Source: Pseudomonas tritici (lineage in GTDB: Bacteria > Pseudomonadota > Gammaproteobacteria > Pseudomonadales > Pseudomonadaceae). Taken from it: a stretch of DNA of 64,000 bases. Both the position numbers and the translations under genes were made by a program. The stretch is taken from NCBI RefSeq assembly GCF_014268275.3, contig NZ_CP077084.1, positions 1,984,001 through 2,048,000 on the forward strand, read 5' to 3'. Below, piece after piece: positions 17,248 to 25,625 of the stretch; positions within the stretch are counted from its first letter, which is position 1; each line of letters opens with the position of its first letter. Below the pieces are notes generated by a model, which was not told the DNA's origin, searched no databases, and worked only from the letters and a program-made list of their open reading frames with translations.

Positions 17248-17366
17248 CGCCCGGGCAGATGCTGGCCGCGATCCTGCTCGCAATGGCGATCAGTGCTGCC
17301 GGCTCTTGGCAGGTTCAGGACTGGCGTATGACCTACCGTACCCGACAGATGATGTCCGCCTGCTGA
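17244..17366 (+). pseudogene. Truncated Rz-like spanin
   Basis: From a GTG overlapping the endolysin stop, about 27 codons (MTPGQMLAAILLAMAISAAG then SWQVQDWR) form the membrane anchor and first residues of an Rz-type inner-membrane spanin. At about 17325–17332 the sequence passes into a umuC fragment in another frame and the reading frame ends at 17366. The periplasmic coiled coil is missing. Confidence 0.6.
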
Positions 17367-17671
17367 CGCGAATGGCCGTGGACTCTCTCAATCGTGTCTT
17401 CCGACCGGGTTTCAACTACAGCAAGGCCGAGGTCATGCTGCTCAGCCTATGTCAGCCTGGTGAGTACACCGAGGATCTGTTCTCCGAGTCACAGCCTGGC
17501 TCGTCAACGAAGTTGATGGCAATTCTGGATGATATAAACCAGCGTTGGGGGAGGGGGACGCTTCGCTCGGCCAGCGTCCCTTCCAATCCGGATTGGGGAA
17601 TGCGGCGAGAATTGATGAGTCAGAGCTACACAACGCGATTAGATCATCTCTGGCGCGTGTCGTGTAAGTAA
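17321..17671 (+). pseudogene. C-terminal fragment of umuC (DNA polymerase V catalytic subunit)
   Basis: About 116 codons match the little-finger end and C-terminal DUF4113 region of Pseudomonas UmuC: LPYPTDDVRLL, FRPGFNYSKAEVMLLSLCQP, GEYTEDLF, INQRWGRGTLRSASVPSNPD, WGMRRELMSQSYTTRLDHLW. The polymerase palm with its catalytic acids is absent. The 5' boundary coincides with the end of the spanin fragment. Mobile elements of pseudomonads often carry umuDC-like genes, so this is likely part of the decayed phage or of a second element inserted into it. Confidence 0.8.
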
Positions 17672-17784
17672 CTCATTCGGCTAGGGAAAACAGCCGTTGC
17701 GTGTCGATGTTGATCAAAACGACTTTATTCTCTCGCTAGCATGTCCAGCAGAATGCACTGCTATAGTGGTTCTGGGAATGCTAA

Positions 17785-18700
17785 ATGTTTGGAGGGGGCG
17801 TGATAAATTTTAGAGAAAGAATTTCAAAAGAATTTGAACTCCAAGGCCTGAGGTTTTTTCGAGAGACTTTATGGAGTTCTTCTTTGCAACGGTCAGATTT
17901 GCCGAGAATCAGGTATTTTTTGGAAAGGAATAATTTTCGTGGAGTAGATGTAGCGCTATCATCATCCTCCGGATGACACTACATCTCGTATTAAATGGTC
18001 AAGGCATTATGACTCTTCTGGTCAATGCATATCATTGCCGGCTCCAGTTGTTATCCCTGGTGGAAGTAATCACTTAAAGTTAACATTTGGTTATCCCGAT
18101 CCAGCTTTGAGAGATACTGACAGGCCTAAAGAATTTGTTGTGGTCAATTCGTTGCGTTTGATATTTGGTGTTGCGGTAGCAAGAGAATTAATAATTGCTA
18201 GTTTTTTCGGTTTGCAGGAAGAATTGGCTGTGCATTCTGATGTCGGATATGCCTCAAAGTTTGATATTCAATCAATCAATTTATTTGACGATCCTCCCAT
18301 TCAAGATTCAGAAGTTATTTCAATTCCCGAAGAGGCAGCTTTTTTTCTAGATAAAGCTTTTGTGCAGGATTTTCCAAGTGAGCGCTTTGTTCTGATGTAG
18401 TTGGCTTTTGAGGCTATTGTTAACATCTCTATCGAGAAAGGGAGCACTAATGGTGAGAAGCGAAAAACTTTTTTCAAGGAGGTGTTGCAATCTGATGTAG
18501 CCAATGCGGAGGTATATCGGTTGTTTCAATTGAGGTGCGGAATATTCAAAGAAGGGCGCACATCAAATTTAAGCATTGAAGATGATTGTTGGTCCTTGTA
18601 TGCAGCTTTGCAGCTCGTGATTTTGAAAAATTGCGAGCAGCGTCGCGCTTTCTTGTCTGCCTATGAAACCGTGATCTTGAATAGAGTGATGGCTAGTTAA
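17785..18700 (+). pseudogene. Broken unknown gene, one frameshift and one nonsense codon
   Basis: Three consecutive open segments join into one protein of about 305 residues. Segment one runs from ATG 17785 (or GTG 17800 behind GGAGG) to near 17955; a single-base shift then leads into RYHHPPDDTTSRIKWSRHYD and on through PAPVVIPGGSNHLKLTFGYP to VLM at 18397. A TAG at 18398, most simply a mutated TGG, separates this from LAFEAIVNISIEKG … RLFQLRCGIFKEGR in the same frame. The last part has a helical pattern somewhat like HEPN-type domains (FEAIVN … LRxxIxxEGR), but with Lys where the usual His would be. That resemblance is tentative. A+T-rich, phage cargo. Confidence 0.6.
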
Positions 18701-18803
18701 TTGAGTCAGCGTCTTGTTGGCGAATGGAGCATTTCCGCACCAGCCGCAACAGGTGCAGAACATAATATGTGCTGCGAATAACTTAATAATTGGAGCGCCG
18801 ACA

Positions 18804-19850
18804 ATGGATGGTTTTCACGACAAGGCTCATTATTTCATTTTTACCGATGACAGTCTTCCCACTCCAGAGAAAATTTCAGAAATTAAAGAACGATTGGCTA
18901 AGCATGAAACCTGGCTTCAAACCCTAGGGCGTGAGGGAGTTAGATTTAGAGCAAACAGAGAAAATTTCACTGGTGTGGATTTTAGTCATCGAAAGCTAAG
19001 TGGTGCTGAATTCACAGAGTGCAAGTTTGATAAGGCAATGCTAAATGATTGTGAGTTTTTAGATCTAAAGGACAGCGGACCAAATACTGTTTTTTTTAAT
19101 TGTGATTTAAAAGATTCTATATTTGATGCTTCTAGATTTTCTGCATGTATTATCTCGGTTGTGAGAGCTAGTGGCTGTAGTTTCTACGGTGCTAGCTTAG
19201 AAAACGTTTCTATTATCGGAAATGTAAGGTCGTATGAAGACGATAACGATGTGATAAACGATTTTCGTCACTGCACTATTAGTAATACGAGTGTAACTAA
19301 TTTTAATTTTTATGGTGCTCTTTTTGACAAGTGTTCCTTGTATATGGCGAAGTTTTCTAACTGTGTTTTTAACAAGGTGGATTTTTCCAAAGCACTGCCC
19401 GCATCTTCCTTGTTTTTTGAAGGCTGTAAGATGTCGCGCGTCAGTTTTTATGATTTAGTTATAGAGGGGTCAGTGTTTAATAAATGTAATTTGGCTCGCG
19501 CAAATTTTGATCGCGTGAAGGCTAAAGGGTCTAAGTTTGCTAGTTCTGTATTGTCATACGCTAAATTTGCAAATTCTGATGTGTCAGAAAGTGTATGGGG
19601 GGGAAGTGCTGTTGACTATGCCGACTTTACTGGCGCGTCGCTTCATCATGGCGAAGCTAGGTTGTGCGATTTTACGTCGACTGACTTCCGTAATGCACAA
19701 CTTTACAGTTTGGATCTTTCGGGTAGCACATTGCGTGGTGCAATAATCGATTCTTCAACAAACATAAATCTTACTAACTTCACTGGGTGCACATGGCTTA
19801 CAGGGGAAATATGTAAGGCTGAGTCTATCGGGCGCTGTATATTCAAGTGA
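18804..19850 (+). CDS. Pentapeptide-repeat protein
   Basis: A 348-aa protein starting MDGFHDKAHYFIFTDD, with GGAG 8 nt upstream of the start. After a short N-terminal helix (about residues 20–45), nearly all of the rest follows the A(D/N)LXX-type pentapeptide rhythm with Phe or Leu at the centre (for example FTGVDFSHRKLSGAEFTECKF and LARANFDRVKAKGSKFASSV), predicting a right-handed beta-helix. There is no signal peptide or membrane segment. Function cannot be predicted; known members include DNA-mimic gyrase protectors (Qnr, MfpA) and scaffold proteins. Strongly A+T-rich and, unlike its left neighbour, intact. Confidence 0.75.
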   Translation: MDGFHDKAHYFIFTDDSLPTPEKISEIKERLAKHETWLQTLGREGVRFRANRENFTGVDFSHRKLSGAEFTECKFDKAMLNDCEFLDLKDSGPNTVFFNCDLKDSIFDASRFSACIISVVRASGCSFYGASLENVSIIGNVRSYEDDNDVINDFRHCTISNTSVTNFNFYGALFDKCSLYMAKFSNCVFNKVDFSKALPASSLFFEGCKMSRVSFYDLVIEGSVFNKCNLARANFDRVKAKGSKFASSVLSYAKFANSDVSESVWGGSAVDYADFTGASLHHGEARLCDFTSTDFRNAQLYSLDLSGSTLRGAIIDSSTNINLTNFTGCTWLTGEICKAESIGRCIFK

Positions 19851-20022
19851 TTTTTTGGCTTTTTGTGGTAAGACAAGGAGGGGCCTCTGACCAAAGATTA
19901 CTTACAAATAGTCCTCTATTGGCCATCATCGGATTGCTTAAGTCTTGCTAGATGGCTCGCTTGTGGGATGGCCGGCCACCGTGAAAGGTTGACTAAATGA
20001 ATGCGCTCAGAACCGATTGCGG

Positions 20023-20310
20023 TTACTCCGGTGCCATCACCACTGCCAGCGTCATTTTGATGAATTCTTCATCCTTGTCGATGGTGTACAGAGCTCCGCG
20101 AATGTGGTCGGCAATATCGGCAGCTCCACGCGCTTCCACCCAGCTGGAAAGCTCCATGATGGCCGCTTCTAAGGAGAGTTGATTTTCGTTGAGTTTGAAC
20201 AGTAGGGAAGGGAGCTGATCTGAGCCCGTCTGCAAACGCCTGTGTAAGAGAGGCCGGGGCTGCTCTCCGAGAACCCCAAATACCCGGCATGCTACATTTA
20301 TGCGGTCGAT
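20023..20310 (-). pseudogene. Small protein-like frame lacking a start codon
   Basis: The minus-strand frame from about 20310 reads IDRINVACRVFGVLGEQPRP, then SDQLPSLLFKLNENQLSLEA and a C terminus MTLAVVMAPE. The composition (amphipathic helices, balanced charge) looks like a real protein of about 95 aa. No ATG, GTG or TTG exists at the natural N terminus; an ATC stands where ATG would fit. Either the start was lost by mutation or a rare start is used. It lies 40 nt downstream of the polymerase gene on the same strand. Confidence 0.4.
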
Positions 20311-20350
20311 AGAACTAATGCTGTGAGGCTGCTGTTTAGGGCAGGCAAAA

Positions 20351-21742
20351 TCATTTAAGAGTGCCTTCCTGCGCTGTGATGGTTGCTGAGGGCCGTAATT
20401 TGGTGCGGCGATTGTGAAGAATAAATAACCCCGTGAGAATCCAAAAAGAAACCATGGTCTCCAAAAAGCTGAAAACTTGATTATTTGCCGGAATATATAT
20501 AAAGATAATAGCAAATAACGGAAGCAGCATCTTTGCATAAAAATTATCCGTAATGATAATGGAAAAGCAGATGCTCGCGAAGTACCAGCCAAGTATGAAC
20601 ATGACGATGGATACTCCAAAAAAGCTGACATCATTTGCGACATGGCTATAAAATGAGTGCCATTGCACTTTTTCATCCCAGCGAGTAGTTATTTTTCGCT
20701 GAAATGTTCTCTCTCCAATATCGATTCCAAAATGTTCGGCAAAGATTTTTTGTAAAAAAACTGAGTGTCCAATCCCGTATGAACTATCAAATTTTTCACC
20801 GAGTGAGAAAGACATTCCTTGGTAGCCTTGAACTAGATAAACAGTCAGTTTTTCATAAAAGTCCGTAATTGCGTCTCTGTTTCCTTTTTTTTCATCAATG
20901 GTCAAATCGCTCTTGTACACAACTCCGAATTGGTTAAGGTATCGAAATGAGGCGGGCTTGGTGTCTTCAAAAACCACGCTGTAAGGCGATGTTCCTGACT
21001 TTACGCTATAAAATTGCCAGAAAGAGAATAAAAATATGAAGGCTAAAAACACTAGGAAAGTCTTGCGAACTTTCAGTTCATACAAAATCCCCCTGGATTT
21101 TTTTGAGGCAATAACTGCCCCGAGGCAAACTGATACGACAAACAAGTAGTAAAAATTTATTGCACTTAGACTTGCGGTGATGCCGGTGCACAAGGGAAGC
21201 ATCGCTACCAGAAAGCCCGTTATGCTTCGTCTCCTGCTCAGCTTGTCCCAGTAATAGACAAGTCCTGGAAGCAATACGTATTTGAATACCCCGAAAAATA
21301 GTAGGAGCGCGGTCACGGACGAATTGCCTGTGAACCTTTCCTTCGAATCTGGCGAGGCATACCAGTTCCGGACCTCGGCAGGGGCCAATACTCCGCGAGC
21401 CAGATCGGAAAAAAAATGAGTGGGTATGTATGATGTGGAAAGGGTCGTGTTGCGGTGGAGAATAACTATTGCGATAAGAGCAAAAAAAAGTATTTGCCAA
21501 AAAAATCTTAAAAATACATTGTCATCGCTTGATATCATGCTGTCGGGAAGCCGTTTAAGCTGGAATCGACAAGAAAATATATAGCCTAAAATAAATGTGA
21601 GGTGATACAAAGAAATAAGAATGATGAACTCAGTTTTGTTTTCTATAGGCCAAATCAGAGGGCCAAAAAAAAATAACCATAACGTAAAAAGCAAATACCC
21701 TTCAACAAACAATAGCGGGATAGATAGTTTGATAGTTTGCAT
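20351..21742 (-). CDS. Wzy-like polysaccharide polymerase membrane protein
   Basis: A 463-aa protein with about ten to twelve hydrophobic segments and a long extracytoplasmic loop (about residues 275–370) containing GYQGMSFSLGEKFDSSYGIG and RKITTRWDEKVQWHSFYSHV. Topology, size and low sequence conservation are those of O-antigen/oligosaccharide repeat-unit polymerases (Wzy, 'oligosaccharide repeat unit polymerase'). Codon use is A+T-rich. Temperate phages such as P. aeruginosa D3 carry a beta-type polymerase that changes O-antigen linkage, so this and the acyltransferase may form a serotype-conversion set. The exact substrate is unknown. Confidence 0.7.
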   Translation of the reverse strand: MQTIKLSIPLLFVEGYLLFTLWLFFFGPLIWPIENKTEFIILISLYHLTFILGYIFSCRFQLKRLPDSMISSDDNVFLRFFWQILFFALIAIVILHRNTTLSTSYIPTHFFSDLARGVLAPAEVRNWYASPDSKERFTGNSSVTALLLFFGVFKYVLLPGLVYYWDKLSRRRSITGFLVAMLPLCTGITASLSAINFYYLFVVSVCLGAVIASKKSRGILYELKVRKTFLVFLAFIFLFSFWQFYSVKSGTSPYSVVFEDTKPASFRYLNQFGVVYKSDLTIDEKKGNRDAITDFYEKLTVYLVQGYQGMSFSLGEKFDSSYGIGHSVFLQKIFAEHFGIDIGERTFQRKITTRWDEKVQWHSFYSHVANDVSFFGVSIVMFILGWYFASICFSIIITDNFYAKMLLPLFAIIFIYIPANNQVFSFLETMVSFWILTGLFILHNRRTKLRPSATITAQEGTLK

Positions 21743-22390
21743 TATTACTACCAGAGTAGATTGAGTTGACAGTGAGCTACTTTTTTGTAGGCATGGTCAG
21801 GTAATTTATACTGCCTTCTGTGTTTCGGACACTGCGCATTAAATTCAAAGCGCAGGCACTTGTGCGTTGTGAATGTTAAATTGTCAGGCTGCAAAATCAT
21901 CGCGACTATCAAAGTGTCACAATGTTGAGTTCAGCCCTAGGCGGCGGTTGAAGCCCCTTGCATTTTTGTTTGATGCGACACACTTCCGATAGTTTCATTG
22001 GTCGCAGTTAAAAGTGACTGATTAATCTGGCAGTTAAATAAATCAGTCTTCGTGCCGTTTAAAGCTCGATAAATGAGTGTATGATTGCGCTCGCCGAACT
22101 AGCTGAATAATAAAAAGTCAATTATTTCAATGATATAGAGTGGTGACGAGTTTCACATTCTATTCCGACCTCGGCCTCGGCTCTTAAAATCCCGTAGCCC
22201 AATGATCTACGGGTTTTTTATTACCTGTGATTTGAGAAGGGTTCCGTAGTCCCATGCTTTTTTGATCGAAATCCGAGTGTAGAACAGCAGCAGACGGGGA
22301 TAAACCGACTGATGCTTGCTTAGAAATTGCTACGGTAGCAGTAGCCCAACGCCTTGCAAGCAAGGTCTACGGGGAGTTTGGGGAGCGCTA
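21743..22390. other. A+T-rich non-coding right end of the element
   Basis: About 650 bp between the polymerase start and the right attachment site. It holds the presumed polymerase promoter region and one terminator hairpin (22185–22220). No gene with a start codon and RBS is visible. A start-less open frame on the plus strand runs from about 22231 across the attachment site to about 22563, passing through KVYGEFGERYVQSIMGATEK; I do not call it a gene. Confidence 0.6.
22185..22220 (+). terminator. Intrinsic terminator near the right end of the element
   Basis: The arms cccgtag and ctacggg flank a 9-nt loop and are followed by tttttta. No plus-strand gene immediately precedes it, so it may belong to a deleted phage gene. 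Confidence 0.75.
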
Positions 22391-22470
22391 CGTCCAATCC
22401 ATCATGGGTGCGACGGAGAAGCGGCGGGAGAGGGGAGCGGTTTGTAGGGGCGTTGGGAATCTGAGTCAAC
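22391..22470 (-). pseudogene. Right attachment site and displaced fossil of the original dusA 5' end
   Basis: Read on the minus strand, this encodes LSRRFSVAPMMDWT, the conserved N terminus of DusA, then a stop after the core cgtccaatccatcat. Upstream, a second frame reads LTQIPNAPTNRSPL and no ATG remains, so the displaced start has lost its ATG and shifted frame, as expected for unselected DNA. It shows that the chromosome on the right side (22471 onward) was once contiguous with dusA. Confidence 0.75.
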
Positions 22471-22730
22471 GTGGCGAATGGGGCGCAGTTTATCAGGGAT
22501 GCCTGTCAGCTGTCGGGGATGCTGTTTCCGGAAACAGCGCCCGTTTGTCGACAGCCGTTAACTGAGTTCGCATCTGCCGCCTAACATTCTATCTCGCTGC
22601 CTTACCTCAAACCGGCAACCTGAACCCACGCTGTCACTGCGCAAAGTTTCATCATCCTCTGCGCCCTTGAGGTTTACGATCCTCCCTAAGAGACGACTCC
22701 CGCGCCTCCAGCCCACAGGGAATTGAAAAT

Positions 22731-22943
22731 ATGATCTCGAACTTTGTCAAAGTCGTGATGGTTGCTGGCACGTTGCTTTTGGGCGCTTGTTCGTCAGGCG
22801 TGAGCAGCGATCCTTGTTTTACCGGGGGCTGCCAAGCGTTCGGCGACCACAGCCCCAACAAGGCCGCCAGAATGAGTTTTGGAGGTGGTGGGCTTGGAAG
22901 CAGTTATGGCGAGTACGGTTCGGGGCTACTTCACGACGATTGA
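22731..22943 (+). CDS. Small putative lipoprotein
   Basis: A 70-aa protein with a signal peptide and lipobox (VMVAGTLLLGAC, Cys at residue 20). The mature part contains SDPCFTGGCQAFGDHSP, two closely spaced Cys, and a Gly/Ser-rich end. The residue after the lipid Cys is Ser, consistent with outer-membrane sorting by the Lol system. Function unknown. It is the first gene beyond the prophage remnant, so probably the original neighbour upstream of dusA. Confidence 0.7.
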   Translation: MISNFVKVVMVAGTLLLGACSSGVSSDPCFTGGCQAFGDHSPNKAARMSFGGGGLGSSYGEYGSGLLHDD

Positions 22944-22999
22944 TGCAGCAATGGTGGTGCTGGGCAGCCCAGCGGGCGTAGCGACTGTCGCCACAAGCG

Positions 23000-23839
23000 T
23001 TAGCTCGTCACGACTGTCCCTTTATGGAAAATTTCGCGCCTTGCTCGGCGGCTGATATTTTCATGTTTGCTTGCTGCGTACACCTCGTCAAAACGCTCCC
23101 GATCAACCCCCGCATAGTTGGTCAACTCGTCCACTACCCTCCGGTCGTAATCCTCCTCGATCACGAACCGAAAGATTTCCCGCCGGTAAAAGAACCCGAA
23201 TTGAAAGGCCAGGACCTCACTCAGGAAATCCGAAAGGGTGAGGAAACAGTTTTCCAGGTCGATGGCCTTGGCGAGAGTGGGCTGTTCTAAGTTGACCATC
23301 ACGTTGTTGGCCCAGAAATCCATGTGCACCACACCTTTGCCGTGCAGGCAGTGCAGCAGTTTGAAAGAAGCGCTGATCAGGCTCTGGATGTCGCGCTCTT
23401 GCTTGAGCCATTCCAGTCCGTTGAGGTAGCCATCCAGCATCTGGGTGAAGATGAAGAACTCCTGGATCAAACCCAGTGCCGACTTTCTGTAGCCGAAGCC
23501 ATACAGGCCGGCAACCGGCGCACCGCGGTTCTGTGCGCCGAGGGTGTTGATGACTTCTTCAACTGGCCAATCGAATGTGCCGTCGCGCTTTGAGCGGCCG
23601 AATGTCACTCTCAGTTTTGGTTTGAGGCTGTCGAGTGGTTGGGACTTGGCGAACAGATCATTCTCCATCCCTTTCAGAGGAGCGCTGACGCGATCTTTGA
23701 GCTGATAGCGAGTGTCGATCAGGTTTTGAATCGCCTGCTGGGCGCTGTCGTCGGCACTCTGCGTAATGAAGATCGTGGCGTTGCGGTGGTTGAGCGTCGA
23801 GGGGAAGTTCTGCAGCACGCTGCTGTCGGGAAAGCTCAA
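23000..23839 (-). CDS. Kinase-like protein, LPS core kinase (InaA/WaaP-like) fold
   Basis: A 279-aa protein with protein-kinase-like features: a catalytic loop HGKGVVHMDFWANNVMV (H-x-D … N, about residues 165–181) and AIDLENC in place of DFG (about residue 195). The N-terminal lobe is weakly recognisable, without a clear Gly-rich loop. It starts with TTG at 23839, preceded by AAGGAC; the next in-frame Met is about 57 codons in. It resembles the small lipopolysaccharide kinase/InaA group of pseudomonads. The substrate is unknown and it is not part of a visible LPS operon. Confidence 0.6.
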   Translation of the reverse strand: MSFPDSSVLQNFPSTLNHRNATIFITQSADDSAQQAIQNLIDTRYQLKDRVSAPLKGMENDLFAKSQPLDSLKPKLRVTFGRSKRDGTFDWPVEEVINTLGAQNRGAPVAGLYGFGYRKSALGLIQEFFIFTQMLDGYLNGLEWLKQERDIQSLISASFKLLHCLHGKGVVHMDFWANNVMVNLEQPTLAKAIDLENCFLTLSDFLSEVLAFQFGFFYRREIFRFVIEEDYDRRVVDELTNYAGVDRERFDEVYAASKHENISRRARREIFHKGTVVTS

Positions 23840-24077
23840 AACACGTCCTTGTCATTCATGAATATGACAAGAATGTTACAGGCTGGCGCCATTGGATCCA
23901 ACCTGAACGTTACCTGAACAGAGTTTAAATGACCGTTGATGCTGGCTTTTTTGCCTTGACGTGCGTTTATGGGTTGTGAGTTTTTTCGCGGCCTCGTCAA
24001 GAAATTGTTGTGAAATAAAGCGGGTACGGTGCAATAATGGCTTAAGGCTACTATTCCACTTCCTTGAAGTATCGTTG

Positions 24078-24191
24078 ATGAAAACAACTTTTCCCGCGAA
24101 ATTGTTTATTGTTTTTATTGCTTCCCTGCTGGTCTGCGCTGTCTATTTCCTGATCGAGGAGTTTCTGCAGTACAGTCTTCCATCAGTTTGA
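24078..24191 (+). CDS. Possible 37-aa single-span membrane peptide
   Basis: The frame MKTTFPAKLFIVFIASLLVC, continuing AVYFLIEEFLQYSLPSV, has a short basic N terminus and one strong membrane segment. The upstream gaagt is only a weak RBS. It ends overlapping the convergent gene at 24183 by 9 nt. Too short to assign; it may be a real small membrane protein or chance. Confidence 0.3.
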   Translation: MKTTFPAKLFIVFIASLLVCAVYFLIEEFLQYSLPSV

Positions 24192-24425
24192 CTGCTTGTA
24201 CTGCCGAATAAAAAACCTGCCGAGCACAAAGACGCTTCCGAGTATCAGCCCTAAAAAGGCACCCAGGAAGGCATACTTCTTGGTGTTCTTAGTGGTGGAC
24301 GTTTTGATTTCATCCAGGGTATTGAATGCCTTTAGCGTATTGCCCGCAGCCAATGCCGGCAGGTTCAGCGCTATGGCTTGAGTGTTGGCGTTATCCATGG
24401 CGGATTTCAGCTGAGATGAAGCCAT
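24183..24425 (-). CDS. Small protein with C-terminal membrane segment
   Basis: An 80-aa protein. The first 50 residues are soluble and Ala/Asn/Thr-rich (MASSQLKSAMDNANTQAIAL); the last 30 form one hydrophobic helix (YAFLGAFLGLILGSVFVLGR) with a basic tail RQYKQSN. The end is somewhat like the C-terminal anchor of Wzz/chain-length proteins, but too little is present to claim homology. It starts 12 nt after the stop of the MFS gene on the same strand, suggesting co-transcription. Confidence 0.5.
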   Translation of the reverse strand: MASSQLKSAMDNANTQAIALNLPALAAGNTLKAFNTLDEIKTSTTKNTKKYAFLGAFLGLILGSVFVLGRFFIRQYKQSN

Positions 24426-24437
24426 TGTATGGTGCTC

Positions 24438-25625
24438 TCAATGCCCACCCTGCATGCGTCGCGCAATCAGGTAGATTCCCAGGCCGACCAATGCGGTGAC
24501 CGCGCCGATGTACCCGGTGCTCGTCCACCCCAACCCAGCCGTGATCGCCATCCCACCCGACCACGGCCCCAGCGCATTCGCCAGGTTGAACGCCGCATGG
24601 TTGGACGCCGCCGCCAGGCTCGGGGCTTCGTGGGCGATGTCCATCAGGCGGATTTGCAGCGGCGCAGCCAGGGCCACCATGGTGCCGACGAGGCCCATGC
24701 TCAGCAGCACGCCCCATAGCGAGGACGCCGCGAAGGGGAAGAACAGCAGCACGGCCATCGACCACACCAATATCAACCCCACCGCCCGGAACTGCATGCG
24801 GTCGAACAGCTTGCCGCCGGCGATGTTGCCGATGATGCCGCCCACGCCAAACGCGGCGAGGCCGAACGGAATCCACTGTGGCGACACCTTGGTCACTTCG
24901 AGCATGGTCGGCGCCAGGTAGCTGAACACGCAGAACATCCCGGCAAACCCAATCGCGCCGATGGACAGGGCCATCCACACCTGAGGCTTGGTGAAGGCGC
25001 GCAGTTCTTTGCGCGGGTCGCTGCGTTGTTCGTCGTGGCGGTGCGGCACGAACTGCCAGACCAGGGCGATGGTGAAGAGGGCGATCACGCTGACCAGCGC
25101 AAACGCCGAGCGCCAGCCCAGGTGTTGGCCGAGGAAGGTGGCGATGGGGTTGCCGAGCAGCATGGCCAGGGTCAGGCCCATCATTACGCGGGCGACTGCG
25201 CCGGCGCGTTTGTCGTTGGGCACCATGCTTGAAGCCACCACGGCGGCAATGCCGAAGTAGGCACCGTGGGGCAGGCCGCTGATAAAGCGGAAGGCTACCA
25301 GCGAACCAAAGGTGGGGGTAAACGCGGTCGCCAGGTTACCCAGGGCATACAGCCCCATGAGCAACAGCAGCATGTGTTTGCGCAGCAGCTTGGCGCCAAG
25401 GATGGCCAGCAACGGCGCGCCGACCATCACGCCGAGGGCGTAGGCGCTGATGGCGTGGCCGACCTGGGGTTCGCTTAGACCCAGGTTCTGGGCGATGTCG
25501 GGCATCAGGCCCATGATGGCGAATTCGCCAGTACCGATAGCGAAAGCGCCCACGGCCATGGCCGCTTCCATTTTGGCGGCACTGCGCGCGGGCAGCACGT
25601 GCCCGGGAGTTTGGTGGATAGACAT
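24438..25625 (-). CDS. MFS transporter, AraJ/YdhP-like drug or sugar efflux family
   Basis: A 395-aa, twelve-segment transporter. Characteristic stretches are AFAIGTGEFAIMGLMPDIAQ, ISAYALGVMVGAPLLA with the motif-A-like GAKLLRKHMLLLLMGLY, and FRFISGLPHGAYFGIAAVVAS. This is the DHA1 AraJ-type group, inner-membrane proton-driven exporters. The start used is MSIHQTPGHVLPA at 25625; an upstream in-frame ATG would add nine residues. Substrate cannot be read from sequence. It is divergent from the hybrid kinase at 25795. Confidence 0.85.
   Translation of the reverse strand: MSIHQTPGHVLPARSAAKMEAAMAVGAFAIGTGEFAIMGLMPDIAQNLGLSEPQVGHAISAYALGVMVGAPLLAILGAKLLRKHMLLLLMGLYALGNLATAFTPTFGSLVAFRFISGLPHGAYFGIAAVVASSMVPNDKRAGAVARVMMGLTLAMLLGNPIATFLGQHLGWRSAFALVSVIALFTIALVWQFVPHRHDEQRSDPRKELRAFTKPQVWMALSIGAIGFAGMFCVFSYLAPTMLEVTKVSPQWIPFGLAAFGVGGIIGNIAGGKLFDRMQFRAVGLILVWSMAVLLFFPFAASSLWGVLLSMGLVGTMVALAAPLQIRLMDIAHEAPSLAAASNHAAFNLANALGPWSGGMAITAGLGWTSTGYIGAVTALVGLGIYLIARRMQGGH

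Larger units (their letters stand above)
14744..22405. mobile_element. Decayed dusA-integrated prophage remnant (about 7.7 kb)
   Basis: The element is bounded by the 15-bp core repeats in dusA (14744) and at 22391. From dusA outward it holds an N-terminal integrase fragment, a C-terminal fragment of late-control protein D, an acyltransferase-3, a GH19 endolysin, a truncated Rz-like spanin, a C-terminal umuC fragment, a broken unknown gene, a pentapeptide-repeat protein, and on the other strand a small start-less frame and a Wzy-like polymerase. Head, most tail and replication genes are gone. Cargo genes are clearly A+T-richer than the flanks. Confidence 0.82.

Noticed and set aside
22231..22563. 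Open plus-strand frame crossing the right attachment site
   Set aside because: No start codon or RBS, and it runs from phage DNA into chromosome through a site defined by the repeat; probably chance, though the part before the site might be a relic of a phage gene end.
24183..24425. Reading the 80-aa protein as a truncated Wzz chain-length determinant
   Set aside because: Only the single C-terminal membrane helix resembles Wzz; any hydrophobic anchor would, and no other Wzz motif is present.
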